A DNA stretch of 64,000 bases from Herbiconiux sp. A18JL235 (GTDB lineage Bacteria; Actinomycetota; Actinomycetes; Actinomycetales; Microbacteriaceae): positions 2,418,001 to 2,482,000 of the forward strand of contig NZ_CP162511.1 in NCBI RefSeq assembly GCF_040939305.1, given 5' to 3'. Position 1 is the stretch's first letter. The number at the start of each line of letters is the position of its first letter. This document shows positions 1-8,441 of this stretch, piece by piece. The notes beneath the pieces are model-generated. The model ran no database searches. It was not told the origin of the DNA and was given only the letters and a program-made list of their open reading frames with translations. The position numbers were made by a program, and so were the translations under genes.

Positions 1-38
1 ACGGGGTCGCCGAACAGGCGGATGTCACGGACGGTCAC
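1..38 (-). CDS. def: Peptide deformylase, N-terminal fragment
   Basis: Only the first 12-13 codons are inside the window, read leftwards from a GTG at 38-36. They give M-T-V-R-D-I-R-L-F-G-D-P-V, which fits the start of peptide deformylase, where an I-R-x-F-G-D-P-V-L segment is the usual first strand. Deformylase is a metalloenzyme that removes the formyl group from nascent N-termini. The GTG lies 22 bases after the pyc stop codon on the same strand, so the two may be co-transcribed. The zinc motifs lie outside the window, so the call rests on this short N-terminus and its position. Confidence 0.6.
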   Translation of the reverse strand, partial: MTVRDIRLFGDP

Positions 39-60
39 GGTGTTCTTTCGGGGTGAGCGG

Positions 61-3000
61 TCAGGCGGAGGGCGCGACGACGACGATGAGGTCGCCTGCC
101 TCCACCTGCTGGGTGGTGGGGATGGCGAGGCGCTGCACCACGCCGGCGACCGGGGTGGTGATGGCGGCTTCCATCTTCATGGCCTCGATGGTGGCGATCG
201 GGTCGCCCGCGGCGACGGTCGCACCCTGCTCGACCTTGAGGGTGACGACCCCGGAGAACGGGGCGGGCACCTGGCCGGCCTGGTTGGGGTCGGCCTTCTC
301 GGCGGTCTTGGTCTCGACCTTCACCTGGCGGTCGCGCACGTTCACGGGACGCAGCTGGCCGTTGAGCGTGGTCATGACGGTGCGCATGCCCTTCTCGTCG
401 GCCTCGCCGATGGCCTCGAGGCCGACGAACAGGCGCACGCCCTTGTCGATCTCGACGACGTGCTCGACGCCGGGAGTGAGGCCGTACAGGTAGTCGACGG
501 TGTCGACGACGCTGAGGTCGCCGAACAGCTCCCGCCGCTGCTCGAAGCTCGAAGTGGGCGCGGGGAACAGCAACCGGTTGAGGGTGCTGCGCCGCTCGGC
601 GGAGCCTGCCTCGGGGGCGAGGGATGCAGCATCCGATTCGCTGATGGGGGTGACCGTGACGTTCACCGAGCGGCCCTCGAGGACTTTCGAACGGAACGGC
701 TCCGGCCATCCGCCCGGCAACTCGCCGAGCTCGCCGGCCATGAAGCCGATGACCGAGTCGGGGATGTCGTAGTTGCCCGGGTTCTCGGCGAAGTCGGCGG
801 GGTCGGCCTTCACTGCGGCGAGGTGCAGCGCGAGGTCGCCGACGACCTTAGACGAGGGGGTGACCTTCGGGATGCGGCCGAGGATCCGGTTCGCGGCGGC
901 ATAGAGGTCTTCGATGAGCTCGAAGTCGTCGGCGAGGCCGAGGGCGATCGCCTGCTGGCGCAGGTTCGACAGCTGCCCGCCCGGGATCTCGTGCTTGTAC
1001 ACGCGCCCGGTGGGGCCGGGCAGACCCGACTCGAACGGGCGGTACACCTGACGCACGGCCTCCCAGTAGGGCTCAAGGTCGCTCACGGCAGCGAGGCTGA
1101 TGCCGGTGTCACGCTCGGTGTGGGCGAGGGCGGCGACCAGAGCGGATGCGCTTGGCTGGCTCGTCGTACCGGCCATGGGAGCCGCGGCCACGTCGACCGC
1201 GTCGGCCCCCGCCGCGCTCGCGGCGAGCAGGGTGGCGAGCTGGCCGCCGGCGGTGTCGTGCGTGTGCACGTGCACCGGCAGGTCGAAGCGCTCCCGCAGC
1301 GCAGAGACGAGCTTCGCCGCCGCCGCCGGGCGGAGGAGGCCGGCCATGTCCTTGACGGCGAGCACGTGTGCCCCCGCCTCGACGATCTGGTCGGCGAGCC
1401 GCAGGTAGTAGTCGAGGGTGTAGAGGTCTTCGGCGGGGTCGAGGAGGTCGCCGGTGTAGCAGACGGCGACCTCGGCGATCGTGGTGCCGGTGGCGAGCAC
1501 CGACTCGATCGCCGGCCGCATCTGCGACACGTCGTTCAGGGCGTCGAAGATGCGGAAGATGTCGACACCGGTCGCCGTGGCCTCGCGCACGAACGCGTCG
1601 GTGACCTCGACCGGGTAGGGGGTGTAGCCGACGGTGTTGCGGCCGCGCAGCAGCATCTGGATCGCCACGTTCGGCAGCGCCTCGCGCAGCGCGGCGAGCC
1701 GCTCCCACGGGTCTTCGCCGAGGAACCGCAGCGCCACGTCGTAGGTGGCTCCACCCCACGCCTCCACGCTCAACAGCTCCGGCGTCATGCGCGCCACGTA
1801 GGGGGCGACGGCGACGAGGTCTTTGGTGCGCACGCGGGTCGCGAGCAGCGACTGGTGGGCGTCGCGCATCGTGGTCTCGGTGACGGCCAGCGCGGTCTGG
1901 GCCCGCAGAGCATCCGCGAAGCCCGCAGGCCCCAGCTCGAGCAGGCGCTGACGCGAACCGTCGGGCGCGGGGGCCGACAGGTCGATCGAAGGCAGCTTCA
2001 CCTCGGGGTCGGCACCGGGCGGGCGGGCCCCGTGAGGCTGGTTCACGGTGACGTCGGCGAGCCAGTTGAGGATCTTGCCGCCACGGTTCTTCGACCGGTG
2101 CCCGTCGAGCAGCTGCGGCCGCTCCTCGATGAAACTCGTCGACAGGTCGCCCGCGATGAAGTCGGGGTCGTCGAGCACGCCCTGGAGGAACGGGATGTTC
2201 GTCGACACACCACGGATGCGGAACTCGGCAAGCGCACGACGGGCACGACGCACCGCGGCCGGGAAGTCACGCCCGCGGCAGGTCATCTTCGCGAGCATCG
2301 AGTCGAAGTGCGGGGAGATCTGCGCCCCCACCGACACGGTGCCGCCGTCGAGACGCACGCCCGCACCGCCCGGCGAGCGGTACGCCGAGATCTTGCCTGT
2401 GTCGGGGCGGAAGCCCGCCGTCGGGTCTTCGGTCGTGATGCGGCACTGCAGCGCGGCGCCGTGCAGCACGATGCCCTCCTGCGTGAGACCCAGCTCGGCG
2501 AACGTCGTGCCCGACGCGATGAGCATCTGCGACTGCACGAGGTCGACGTCGGTGACCTCCTCGGTCACGGTGTGCTCGACCTGGATGCGCGGGTTCATCT
2601 CGATGAACACGTGCTGGCCCGCTCGCTCCCCCACCGTGTCGACGAGGAACTCCACGGTTCCCGCGTTCACGTAGGAGATGGACTTGGCGAACTTGATGGC
2701 GTCGGCGTGGAGGGCGGTGCGCAGCTCGTCGGAGATGTTCGGCGCCGGAGCGATCTCGACCACCTTCTGGTTGCGGCGCTGCACAGAGCAGTCGCGCTCG
2801 TAGAGGTGGAAGGTCTCGCCGTCGCCGTCGGCGAGGATCTGCACCTCGATGTGACGCGGGCGCAGCACGGCCTGCTCGAGGAACATCGTGGGGTCGCCGA
2901 ACGCGCTGTCGGCCTCTCGCATGGCCGCCTCGAGGGCGGGGCGGAGCTCCTCGCGTGTCTCGACCCGGCGCATCCCTCGACCACCACCACCGGCGACAGC

Positions 3001-3474
3001 CTTCGCGAACACCGGGAAGCCGATCTCGTCGGCGGCCAGCAGCAGCACCTCGATGTCGGTCGTCGCGGGCGACGACTTCAGCACCGGCACGCCCGCAGCG
3101 ATCGCGTGCTCCTTCGCCGTGACCTTGTTGCCCGCCATCTCGAGCACGTGCTCGCCCGGCCCGATGAACGTGATGCCGTTCTCCGCAGCCGCCTTCGCGA
3201 GCTCGGGGTTCTCGGAGAGGAAGCCGTAGCCCGGGTAGATGGCATCGGCGCCACTCTCCAGAGCAACCCGGATGATCTCCGACACGTCGAGGTAGGCACG
3301 CACCGGATGCCCCACCTCGCCGATCTGGTAGGCCTCGTCGGCCTTCAACCGGTGCATCGAATTGCGGTCTTCGTAAGGGAACACCGCGACCGTCTTCGCA
3401 CCCAGCTCGTACGCTGCGCGGAATGCACGGATCGCGATCTCGCCGCGGTTGGCTACCAGGATCTTCTTGAACAT
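61..3474 (-). CDS. pyc: Pyruvate carboxylase
   Basis: Biotin-dependent cytoplasmic enzyme that carboxylates pyruvate to oxaloacetate (anaplerosis). The 1137-residue product is full length. It has an N-terminal biotin carboxylase domain (about 1-450, beginning M-F-K-K-I-L-V-A-N-R-G-E-I-A and with a GGGGRGMRR glycine-rich loop), a central carboxyltransferase domain (about 530-800, with TTMRDAHQSLLATR and VHTHDTAGG), and a C-terminal biotinyl domain with the biotin attachment motif E-A-M-K-M (Lys about 1100). The ATG at 3474 is preceded by GAAAGG at suitable spacing. It is divergent from the ParA-like gene and followed closely by def. A very long plus-strand open frame across the gene is an antisense shadow of high-GC codon use. 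Confidence 0.97.
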   Translation of the reverse strand: MFKKILVANRGEIAIRAFRAAYELGAKTVAVFPYEDRNSMHRLKADEAYQIGEVGHPVRAYLDVSEIIRVALESGADAIYPGYGFLSENPELAKAAAENGITFIGPGEHVLEMAGNKVTAKEHAIAAGVPVLKSSPATTDIEVLLLAADEIGFPVFAKAVAGGGGRGMRRVETREELRPALEAAMREADSAFGDPTMFLEQAVLRPRHIEVQILADGDGETFHLYERDCSVQRRNQKVVEIAPAPNISDELRTALHADAIKFAKSISYVNAGTVEFLVDTVGERAGQHVFIEMNPRIQVEHTVTEEVTDVDLVQSQMLIASGTTFAELGLTQEGIVLHGAALQCRITTEDPTAGFRPDTGKISAYRSPGGAGVRLDGGTVSVGAQISPHFDSMLAKMTCRGRDFPAAVRRARRALAEFRIRGVSTNIPFLQGVLDDPDFIAGDLSTSFIEERPQLLDGHRSKNRGGKILNWLADVTVNQPHGARPPGADPEVKLPSIDLSAPAPDGSRQRLLELGPAGFADALRAQTALAVTETTMRDAHQSLLATRVRTKDLVAVAPYVARMTPELLSVEAWGGATYDVALRFLGEDPWERLAALREALPNVAIQMLLRGRNTVGYTPYPVEVTDAFVREATATGVDIFRIFDALNDVSQMRPAIESVLATGTTIAEVAVCYTGDLLDPAEDLYTLDYYLRLADQIVEAGAHVLAVKDMAGLLRPAAAAKLVSALRERFDLPVHVHTHDTAGGQLATLLAASAAGADAVDVAAAPMAGTTSQPSASALVAALAHTERDTGISLAAVSDLEPYWEAVRQVYRPFESGLPGPTGRVYKHEIPGGQLSNLRQQAIALGLADDFELIEDLYAAANRILGRIPKVTPSSKVVGDLALHLAAVKADPADFAENPGNYDIPDSVIGFMAGELGELPGGWPEPFRSKVLEGRSVNVTVTPISESDAASLAPEAGSAERRSTLNRLLFPAPTSSFEQRRELFGDLSVVDTVDYLYGLTPGVEHVVEIDKGVRLFVGLEAIGEADEKGMRTVMTTLNGQLRPVNVRDRQVKVETKTAEKADPNQAGQVPAPFSGVVTLKVEQGATVAAGDPIATIEAMKMEAAITTPVAGVVQRLAIPTTQQVEAGDLIVVVAPSA

Positions 3475-3549
3475 CGAGACCTTTCAGGCACATGCGCGCA
3501 CAGCGAACAGTTAGGTACTCATACCCTAGTGAAGGTAACGTATTCGATT

Positions 3550-4359
3550 GTGCATGTACTCAGCGTCTCGTCCCTCAAGGGTGGTGTGGGCAAGACCACA
3601 GTGACGCTAGGCCTCGCAAGCGCCGCGTTCGCGAAGGGCCTGCGTACTCTCGTCGTCGACCTCGACCCCCAGTCCGACGTGTCGACCGGCATGGACATCC
3701 GTGTCGCCGGTCACCTCAACGTCGCCGATGTGCTCGCCTCTCCGAAGGAGAAGATCGTGCGGGCCGCGATCGCCCCCTCGGGGTGGACGAAAGACCGCGG
3801 CGGCAAGATCGACGTGCTCATCGGCAGCCCGTCGGCGCTGAACTTCGACGGGCCTCACCCGTCGATCCGCGACATCTGGAAGCTCGAAGAGGCTCTCGCC
3901 ACCGTCGAGAACGAGTACGACCTCGTGCTCATCGACTGCGCGCCCTCGCTCAATGCGCTCACCCGCACCGCGTGGGCAGCATCCGACCGTGTCTCCGTCG
4001 TCACCGAGCCCGGCCTGTTCTCGGTCGCCGCCGCCGACCGGGCGCTGCGCGCGATCGAGGAGATCCGGCGGGGTCTCTCCCCTCGCCTCCAGCCGCTCGG
4101 CATCATCGTCAACCGCGTGCGCTCCCAGTCGCTCGAGCACCAGTTCCGCATCAAGGAGCTCCGCGACATGTTCGGGCCCCTCGTGCTCTCCCCCCAGCTC
4201 CCCGAGCGCACCTCCCTCCAGCAGGCCCAGGGCGCGGCCAAGCCGCTGCACGTCTGGCCCGGCGAAGGCGCCCAGGAGATGGCCCGCAACTTCGACCTGC
4301 TCCTCGAGCGCGTGATGCGAACGGGGCGCGTGGGGGAATACGCGGAGCTGAAGGCGTAG
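3550..4359 (+). CDS. Orphan ParA/MinD-family ATPase
   Basis: A 269-residue P-loop ATPase of the ParA/Soj type. Residues 10-16 form the deviant Walker A motif K-G-G-V-G-K-T, residues 36-43 give V-D-L-D-P-Q-S-D, and I-D-C-A-P-S near 128-133 is the Walker B region. ParA proteins use ATP-dependent dimerisation and DNA binding to segregate or position cargo. No parB lies beside it, so this is an orphan copy. Its neighbours are pyc, a tandem repeat block directly downstream, and two MerR genes. I chose GTG 3550 because it starts directly at the M-H-V-L-S-V-S-S-L-K-G-G strand; GTG 3529 in frame is the alternative. A possible -10 box TACCCT lies at 3522-3527. The cargo is unknown. Confidence 0.88.
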   Translation: MHVLSVSSLKGGVGKTTVTLGLASAAFAKGLRTLVVDLDPQSDVSTGMDIRVAGHLNVADVLASPKEKIVRAAIAPSGWTKDRGGKIDVLIGSPSALNFDGPHPSIRDIWKLEEALATVENEYDLVLIDCAPSLNALTRTAWAASDRVSVVTEPGLFSVAAADRALRAIEEIRRGLSPRLQPLGIIVNRVRSQSLEHQFRIKELRDMFGPLVLSPQLPERTSLQQAQGAAKPLHVWPGEGAQEMARNFDLLLERVMRTGRVGEYAELKA

Positions 4360-4371
4360 CGCCTCGCGGTG

Positions 4372-4630
4372 GCGAATCACTCGCACGCTGAAACTCTTGA
4401 GCGATTTGCTCGCGCGGTGCGCCGCGTCAGCGAGCTACTCGCACACCGAATCGCGTGAGCGGGTTACTCGCGCACTGAGTCGCGTCGACGAGTTACGCGC
4501 ACACTGAGCCGCGTTGACGGGTTACTCGCACAACGAATCGCCTGAGCGAGTTATTCGCACACTGAACCGCGTTGACGAGTTACGCGCACACTGAGCCGCG
4601 TTGACGGGTTACTCGCGGGCTGGATCGCGC
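4372..4630. repeat. Degenerate tandem repeats, 28-30 bp units in an 87-bp higher-order period
   Basis: About nine copies of a 28-30 base unit with core CGRGTTACTCGCACACTGA. Units start near 4372, 4401, 4431, 4459, 4489, 4518, 4546, 4576 and 4605. Three units of 28, 30 and 29 bases make an 87-base period that occurs twice (4431-4517 and 4518-4604). The 29-base units at 4489-4517 and 4576-4604 are identical. The outer units are more decayed. The block is non-coding, sits 12 bases after the ParA-like gene, and is far less GC-rich than its surroundings. Function unknown; it could be a binding array for a segregation protein or an inert minisatellite. Confidence 0.85.
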
Positions 4631-4641
4631 TGTGCTGGCTG

Positions 4642-4700
4642 CCGGCGGGGCCGTGCTGCGCGCGGCTCCGCCGGGGCGCGCCGCCGCTTCTGCGGCGCGC
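4642..4700. terminator. Two strong GC hairpins between convergent genes
   Basis: The first hairpin pairs 4642-4652 with 4664-4674, with one mismatch. The second pairs the nine bases 4676-4684 (GCGCGCCGC) perfectly with 4692-4700 around a seven-base loop. There is no T-run after either, so this is not a canonical intrinsic terminator. Their place between the plus-strand ParA-like gene and the minus-strand MerR gene suggests a bidirectional transcription barrier. From 4701 to 4830 I see nothing else recognisable. Confidence 0.45.
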
Positions 4701-4830
4701 TGCGACGTGTGAGCACGCGGTCGCTTCGCGGCCACGCACTCACCTTGGGTCGTTGACAAAGGCCTCTTGCGTCGTGCCCGCGCCACAAGCTACCCCGGGC
4801 GCGAGACCCAACGGCGGCGAGCGGACGACT

Positions 4831-5379
4831 CTACGAGATCTTGCGAGCAGCGCGCCGCGCGGCAAGCTCGTCGGCCGGATCGGCCACAGCCGGATCGAGG
4901 TCGACGAGGGAGTTCTCGACTTCGCGCAGGACTTTGCCGACGGCGATGCCGAAGACGCCCTGGCCACGGCTGACGAGGTCGATGACCTCGTCGTTGGAGG
5001 TGCAGAGGTAGACGCTGGCGCCGTCGCTCATGAGGGTGGTCTGGGCGAGGTCGTTGATGCCGGCCTCGCGGAGCTGGTTGATGGCGGTGCGGATCTGCTG
5101 GAGGGAGATGCCGGTGTCGAGCAGCCGCTTCACGAGCTTCAGTACGAGGATGTCGCGGAACCCGTAGAGCCGCTGCGACCCGGAGCCCGCCGCGCCGCGC
5201 ACGGTGGGTTCGACGAGCGCAGTGCGCGCCCAGTAGTCGAGCTGCCGGTAGGTGATGCCGGCCGCGCGGGCCGCCACGGCCCCGCGGTAGCCCTCGGCGT
5301 TGTCGAGGTCGGGCAGACCGTCGGTGAACAGGAGACCGAGGTCGTAGCGAGAATCGTCGTTCTTGCTCAGCTCGCTCAT
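4831..5379 (-). CDS. MerR-family regulator, Rv1830 (ResR/McdR)-like
   Basis: A 182-residue DNA-binding protein. Residues about 35-105 form a MerR helix-turn-helix and wing, with G-I-T-Y-R-Q-L-D-Y-W-A-R-T and the Q-R-L-Y-G-F-R-D-I segment, followed by a helical region. It has no cysteine-rich metal-binding C-terminus, so it is not a classical metal sensor. Size and position after garA and a longer merR gene match M. tuberculosis Rv1830, described as a cell-cycle/growth regulator. ATG 5379 is chosen because GGGAAGG lies upstream at good spacing; an upstream in-frame ATG has no such signal. In mycobacteria a bifunctional-nuclease gene (Rv1829) sits between the two merR genes; it is missing here. 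Confidence 0.85.
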   Translation of the reverse strand: MSELSKNDDSRYDLGLLFTDGLPDLDNAEGYRGAVAARAAGITYRQLDYWARTALVEPTVRGAAGSGSQRLYGFRDILVLKLVKRLLDTGISLQQIRTAINQLREAGINDLAQTTLMSDGASVYLCTSNDEVIDLVSRGQGVFGIAVGKVLREVENSLVDLDPAVADPADELAARRAARKIS

Positions 5380-5497
5380 CAGGGCCTTCCCTCTCCATGG
5401 CACGGCCGTGCGGCGCGTTCACCCCACGCTATCGAGGCGAGCACCCGGGGGCAACGACATCCCGCACTCGCGTGCGGCGTGTCGCGCTCGATGCCCG

Positions 5498-6196
5498 TCA
5501 CGGAGCGATCCGGCCGAGGGCCGACCTGATGAGGCTCGACCGCACGATCTCGAGCTGACCGGCGATCTCGAGCGCCAGTTCGGCGACCTTCGCGCGGCTC
5601 GACGGGTCGCGGCGCTTGGCCACGGGCATGAGGGCGCTCTCGATGAGCCCGAGCTCGCGTTCGGTGGCTTGCTTGAACCCGCGCAGGTGCCGCGGCTCGA
5701 TTCCCGAGCGCTGCAGTTCGACGAGCGCCTTCATGACGTTGAGCGCGTCTTCGCCGTAGCTCTCGGCGGGGCTCAGCACCTGAGCCGAGAAGGCGTCTTG
5801 CACGAGCATCGGGGTGGCTCCCGCTTCGCGGGTGAGCTCTTCGCGGCTGAGGCGGCGGCCGGTCTGCAGGATCGACGACCCGCCCGGCAGCACCGCTCCC
5901 GGCATCGGCGGGTTGAGACCGGCGTCGACGTCGGCGAGGTAGTCCTTGATGACGGCGAGCGGCAGGTAGCAGTCGCGCTGCAGCCCGAGGATGAGCCTCA
6001 GCCGGCTGAGGTCGTTCTGCGAGAACTTGCGGTACCCGGAGGGGGTGCGGGCAGGATGCACGAGGCCGCGTTCCTCGAGGAATCGCAGTTTCGAGGGGGT
6101 GAGGTCGGGGAACTCGGTCGTGAGCTTCGCGAGCACCTGCCCGATGCCGAGCAGATGACCCGACGGCGCTGAAGACGACTGTGCGGCGCCCGGCAC
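5498..6196 (-). CDS. MerR-family regulator, Rv1828-like
   Basis: A 232-residue protein with an N-terminal MerR winged helix (about 14-85): L-T-P-S-K-L-R-F-L-E-E-R-G-L-V then P-S-G-Y-R-K-F. The long C-terminal part (about 110-232) resembles the effector-like half of M. tuberculosis Rv1828. GTG 6196-6194 shares one base with the TAG stop of the upstream FHA gene, which indicates translational coupling. It is followed by 118 bases and a second MerR gene. No ligand can be inferred. Confidence 0.85.
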   Translation of the reverse strand: MPGAAQSSSAPSGHLLGIGQVLAKLTTEFPDLTPSKLRFLEERGLVHPARTPSGYRKFSQNDLSRLRLILGLQRDCYLPLAVIKDYLADVDAGLNPPMPGAVLPGGSSILQTGRRLSREELTREAGATPMLVQDAFSAQVLSPAESYGEDALNVMKALVELQRSGIEPRHLRGFKQATERELGLIESALMPVAKRRDPSSRAKVAELALEIAGQLEIVRSSLIRSALGRIAP

Positions 6197-6681
6197 TAGT
6201 GGCCCGCGGCGCTCACCACGTCGATACGTGATGGGTAGAACGTGAGGCGGAACTTGCCGATCTGCACTTCGGCTCCGTCGTCGAGGAGCGCCTCTTCGAC
6301 CCTGACACCGCCCACGTAGGTGCCGTTCAGCGAACCCAGGTCGCGCACGACGAAGGAGTGGCCGTGCCGAGCGAACTCGGCATGACGCCGCGAGACGGTG
6401 ACGTCGTCGAGGAAGATGTCGGCGTTCGGGTGCCGGCCCACCGTGGTGACGGCGGTGTCGAGGAGGAACCGGGCACCGGCGTTGGGGCCGCGGCGCACGA
6501 TGAGCAGGGCGGAACCCGACGGCAGTGCGGCGATCGACTCGAGCTCCTCGGAGCTGACACCGCCCTCGAGTGCCGCGAGCTGCGCGGCGAACTCACCCGT
6601 GAGCGAGAGTGTGGTGTCTCCGGTGGGCGGGTTGACAGGGATGATCCTGGTTCTGTCGTCTTCGCTGTTACTCGTCGTCAT
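6196..6681 (-). CDS. garA: FHA-domain protein, GarA/OdhI homologue
   Basis: A 161-residue protein with one C-terminal FHA domain (about 57-150), including the phosphothreonine-binding signature G-R-H (82-84), S-R-R-H (97-100) and N-G-T-Y-V (119-123). GarA/OdhI proteins control 2-oxoglutarate metabolism and are switched by Ser/Thr kinases phosphorylating an N-terminal Thr-Thr in an E-T-T-S-V-F motif. Here the matching place reads G-D-T-T-L-S-L-T-G-E-F (21-31), keeping the Thr pair but not the usual surroundings. Two merR genes follow, as in mycobacteria. The start ATG at 6681 is preceded by GAGGGATG. Confidence 0.9.
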   Translation of the reverse strand: MTTSNSEDDRTRIIPVNPPTGDTTLSLTGEFAAQLAALEGGVSSEELESIAALPSGSALLIVRRGPNAGARFLLDTAVTTVGRHPNADIFLDDVTVSRRHAEFARHGHSFVVRDLGSLNGTYVGGVRVEEALLDDGAEVQIGKFRLTFYPSRIDVVSAAGH

Positions 6682-6769
6682 CCCTCATGCCCTCCTTGCT
6701 CCCCCCAGCGTAGTGGATGGCGGGCACCGCCAGACCCGCGAATTCCCTCCCGGTTCGCCGGGCGCCACC

Positions 6770-6775
6770 TAAGAT
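6770..6775 (+). promoter_or_regulatory. -10 box TAAGAT of a leaderless transcript
   Basis: TAAGAT ends six bases before ATG 6782, the spacing expected when transcription begins at the start codon. No -35 hexamer is obvious. Confidence 0.5.
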
Positions 6776-6781
6776 GTGCCC

Positions 6782-7612
6782 ATGGCTCCGCTCATCGCCT
6801 CGCTCTGGGTTCTCGCCGGGTCGTGCGCCCTGGTCTGGGTGCTGTCGCTGGTCACCAGGGAGTACTCCTGGGTCGACCGCCTCTGGTCGGTGATTCCGGT
6901 GATCTACCTCTGGATCTTCGCGGGCGCGGCGGGTTTCAGCGACCTCCGTCTGAACCTCATGGCCGTGGTCGTCACGCTCTGGGGCGCCCGGCTCACCTTC
7001 AACTTCGCCCGCAAGGGAGGTTACGCGCGCGGCGGGGAGGACTACCGCTGGGCGGTGCTGCGAGGGCGGATGTCACGGGCGCAGTTCCAGGTGTTCAACC
7101 TGCTCTTCATCTCCGTGTACCAGAGCATCATCCTGTTCCTCATCGCGATGCCGGCGTTCACCGCGTTCCAGCACCGGGCGACACCGTTCGGCGCCCTCGA
7201 CGCGGTGCTGCTGGGGCTCTTCGTGGCGTTCCTGGTGGGCGAGACCATCGCCGATCAGCAGCAGTGGGCGTTCCACGAGGGCAAACGGGCGGATGCGCGG
7301 GCCGGCCGGGAGTCGAACCCCCGCTTCCTGCAGACGGGCTTGTTCCGCTTCTCGCGCCACCCGAACTTCTTCTTCGAACAGGCGCAGTGGTGGGTGCTCT
7401 TCGTGATCGGCGCCGTCTCGGCGGGCTCACTGCTGCAGTGGACGGTGGCGGGGCCGGTGCTCCTCACCGCCCTCTTCATCGGTTCGACGATGTTCACCGA
7501 GAGCATCACCTCGTCGAAGTACCCCGAGTACGCCGACTACCGCCGGCGCACCTCGGCGCTCGTGCCGTGGTTCCCGCGGTCACGGGAACCACGGACCGCC
7601 GAGGTCAGTTGA
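6782..7612 (+). CDS. DUF1295 / steroid 5-alpha-reductase-like membrane protein
   Basis: An integral membrane protein of 276 residues with about six hydrophobic segments. The C-terminal third carries the isoprenylcysteine methyltransferase/steroid reductase-like signature: G-L-F-R-F-S-R-H-P-N-F-F-F-E-Q then the end motif K-Y-P-E-Y-A-D-Y. Members of DUF1295 are assumed to reduce or methylate hydrophobic substrates, but the bacterial function is not established. ATG 6782 is favoured over GTG 6776 because a TAAGAT box lies exactly six bases upstream. The 3' end overlaps the convergent aldo/keto reductase gene by eight bases. Confidence 0.85.
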   Translation: MAPLIASLWVLAGSCALVWVLSLVTREYSWVDRLWSVIPVIYLWIFAGAAGFSDLRLNLMAVVVTLWGARLTFNFARKGGYARGGEDYRWAVLRGRMSRAQFQVFNLLFISVYQSIILFLIAMPAFTAFQHRATPFGALDAVLLGLFVAFLVGETIADQQQWAFHEGKRADARAGRESNPRFLQTGLFRFSRHPNFFFEQAQWWVLFVIGAVSAGSLLQWTVAGPVLLTALFIGSTMFTESITSSKYPEYADYRRRTSALVPWFPRSREPRTAEVS

Positions 7613-8435
7613 CCTTCAGCGGGTGGCTGCCGCCCCGGCCGTCTTCGCCCCGGTCGAGGCCGGCGATGGTGGCGATCTCGCTCTGGCTCAGCTCGAAGTC
7701 GAACACGTCGAAGTTCTCGACCATGCGGTCTTTGTTGTTGCTCTTCGGAATGACGATGTTGCCGATCTGCAGGTGCCAGCGCAGGATCGTCTGGGGCACG
7801 GTCTTTCCGTGGGCCGCGGCGATGCCGGCGAGCTCCTCCGACTGATTGATCTTGCCCTGGCCGAGCGGGCCCCAGGCTTCGATGGCGATGCCCTGCTCGG
7901 CGGCGTAGGCGCGCAGCTCGGTCTGCTGGAAGTCGACGTGCAGCTCGACCTGGTTGACCGCGGGCACGATCTGCGTCTCGGAGACGAGGTGCTCGAGGTG
8001 GTCGATGGTGAAGTTCGACACGCCGATCGCCTTCGCCCGGCCCGACTCGAGGATCGACTCGAGGGAACGCCAGGCATCGAGATAGCTGTCGCGCTCGGGG
8101 GCCGGCCAATGGATGAGATAGAGGTCGACGTAGTCGAGCTGGAGTCGGGCGAGGCTCTTCTCGAAGGCCTCGAGAGCATTGGACTGCTGGTCGTTCCAGA
8201 GCTTGGTCGTGATGAAGAGCTCGTCGCGGTCGAGCGATGACTCCTTCACCGCATGGCCGACACCTTCTTCGTTGTGGTAGATCGCCGCGGTGTCGAGATG
8301 CCGATAGCCGACGTCGAGGGCGTCGCGCACCACGCGGCCGGTCTTGTCGGGGTCGACCTTGAAGACCCCGAAGCCGAGCTGGGGGATGTCGATGCCGTTG
8401 TTGAGGGTGACGAGGGGCACGGAGCTGTCTGTCAT
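7605..8435 (-). CDS. Aldo/keto reductase
   Basis: NAD(P)H-dependent (beta/alpha)8 reductase of 276 residues, most like the 2,5-diketo-D-gluconate reductase group. The AKR catalytic tetrad is present: Asp48 and Tyr53 in H-L-D-T-A-A-I-Y, Lys78 in T-T-K-L-W, and His109 in L-I-H-W. The C-terminal cofactor motif is I-P-K-S-N (K-S-N at the 2'-phosphate site). The substrate cannot be read from sequence. A TAGGCT box lies six bases before the ATG, suggesting a leaderless mRNA, although a G-run could also act as a ribosome site. Confidence 0.92.
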   Translation of the reverse strand: MTDSSVPLVTLNNGIDIPQLGFGVFKVDPDKTGRVVRDALDVGYRHLDTAAIYHNEEGVGHAVKESSLDRDELFITTKLWNDQQSNALEAFEKSLARLQLDYVDLYLIHWPAPERDSYLDAWRSLESILESGRAKAIGVSNFTIDHLEHLVSETQIVPAVNQVELHVDFQQTELRAYAAEQGIAIEAWGPLGQGKINQSEELAGIAAAHGKTVPQTILRWHLQIGNIVIPKSNNKDRMVENFDVFDFELSQSEIATIAGLDRGEDGRGGSHPLKVN

Positions 8436-8441
8436 GCCCCC

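Noticed and set aside
22..3540. Open plus-strand frame across pyc, joined to the ParA-like gene
   Set aside because: It is antisense to a clear pyruvate carboxylase and Arg/Gly/His-rich in the way of high-GC shadow frames; only the part from 3550 has ParA motifs.
4372..4630. CRISPR array
   Set aside because: Units are contiguous with no unique spacers, degenerate, and no cas gene is near.
3475..4830. Chromosome partition locus with parS
   Set aside because: No parB gene and no parS-like TGTTTCACGTGAAACA; the ParA gene is an orphan, so the origin is not inferred to be here.
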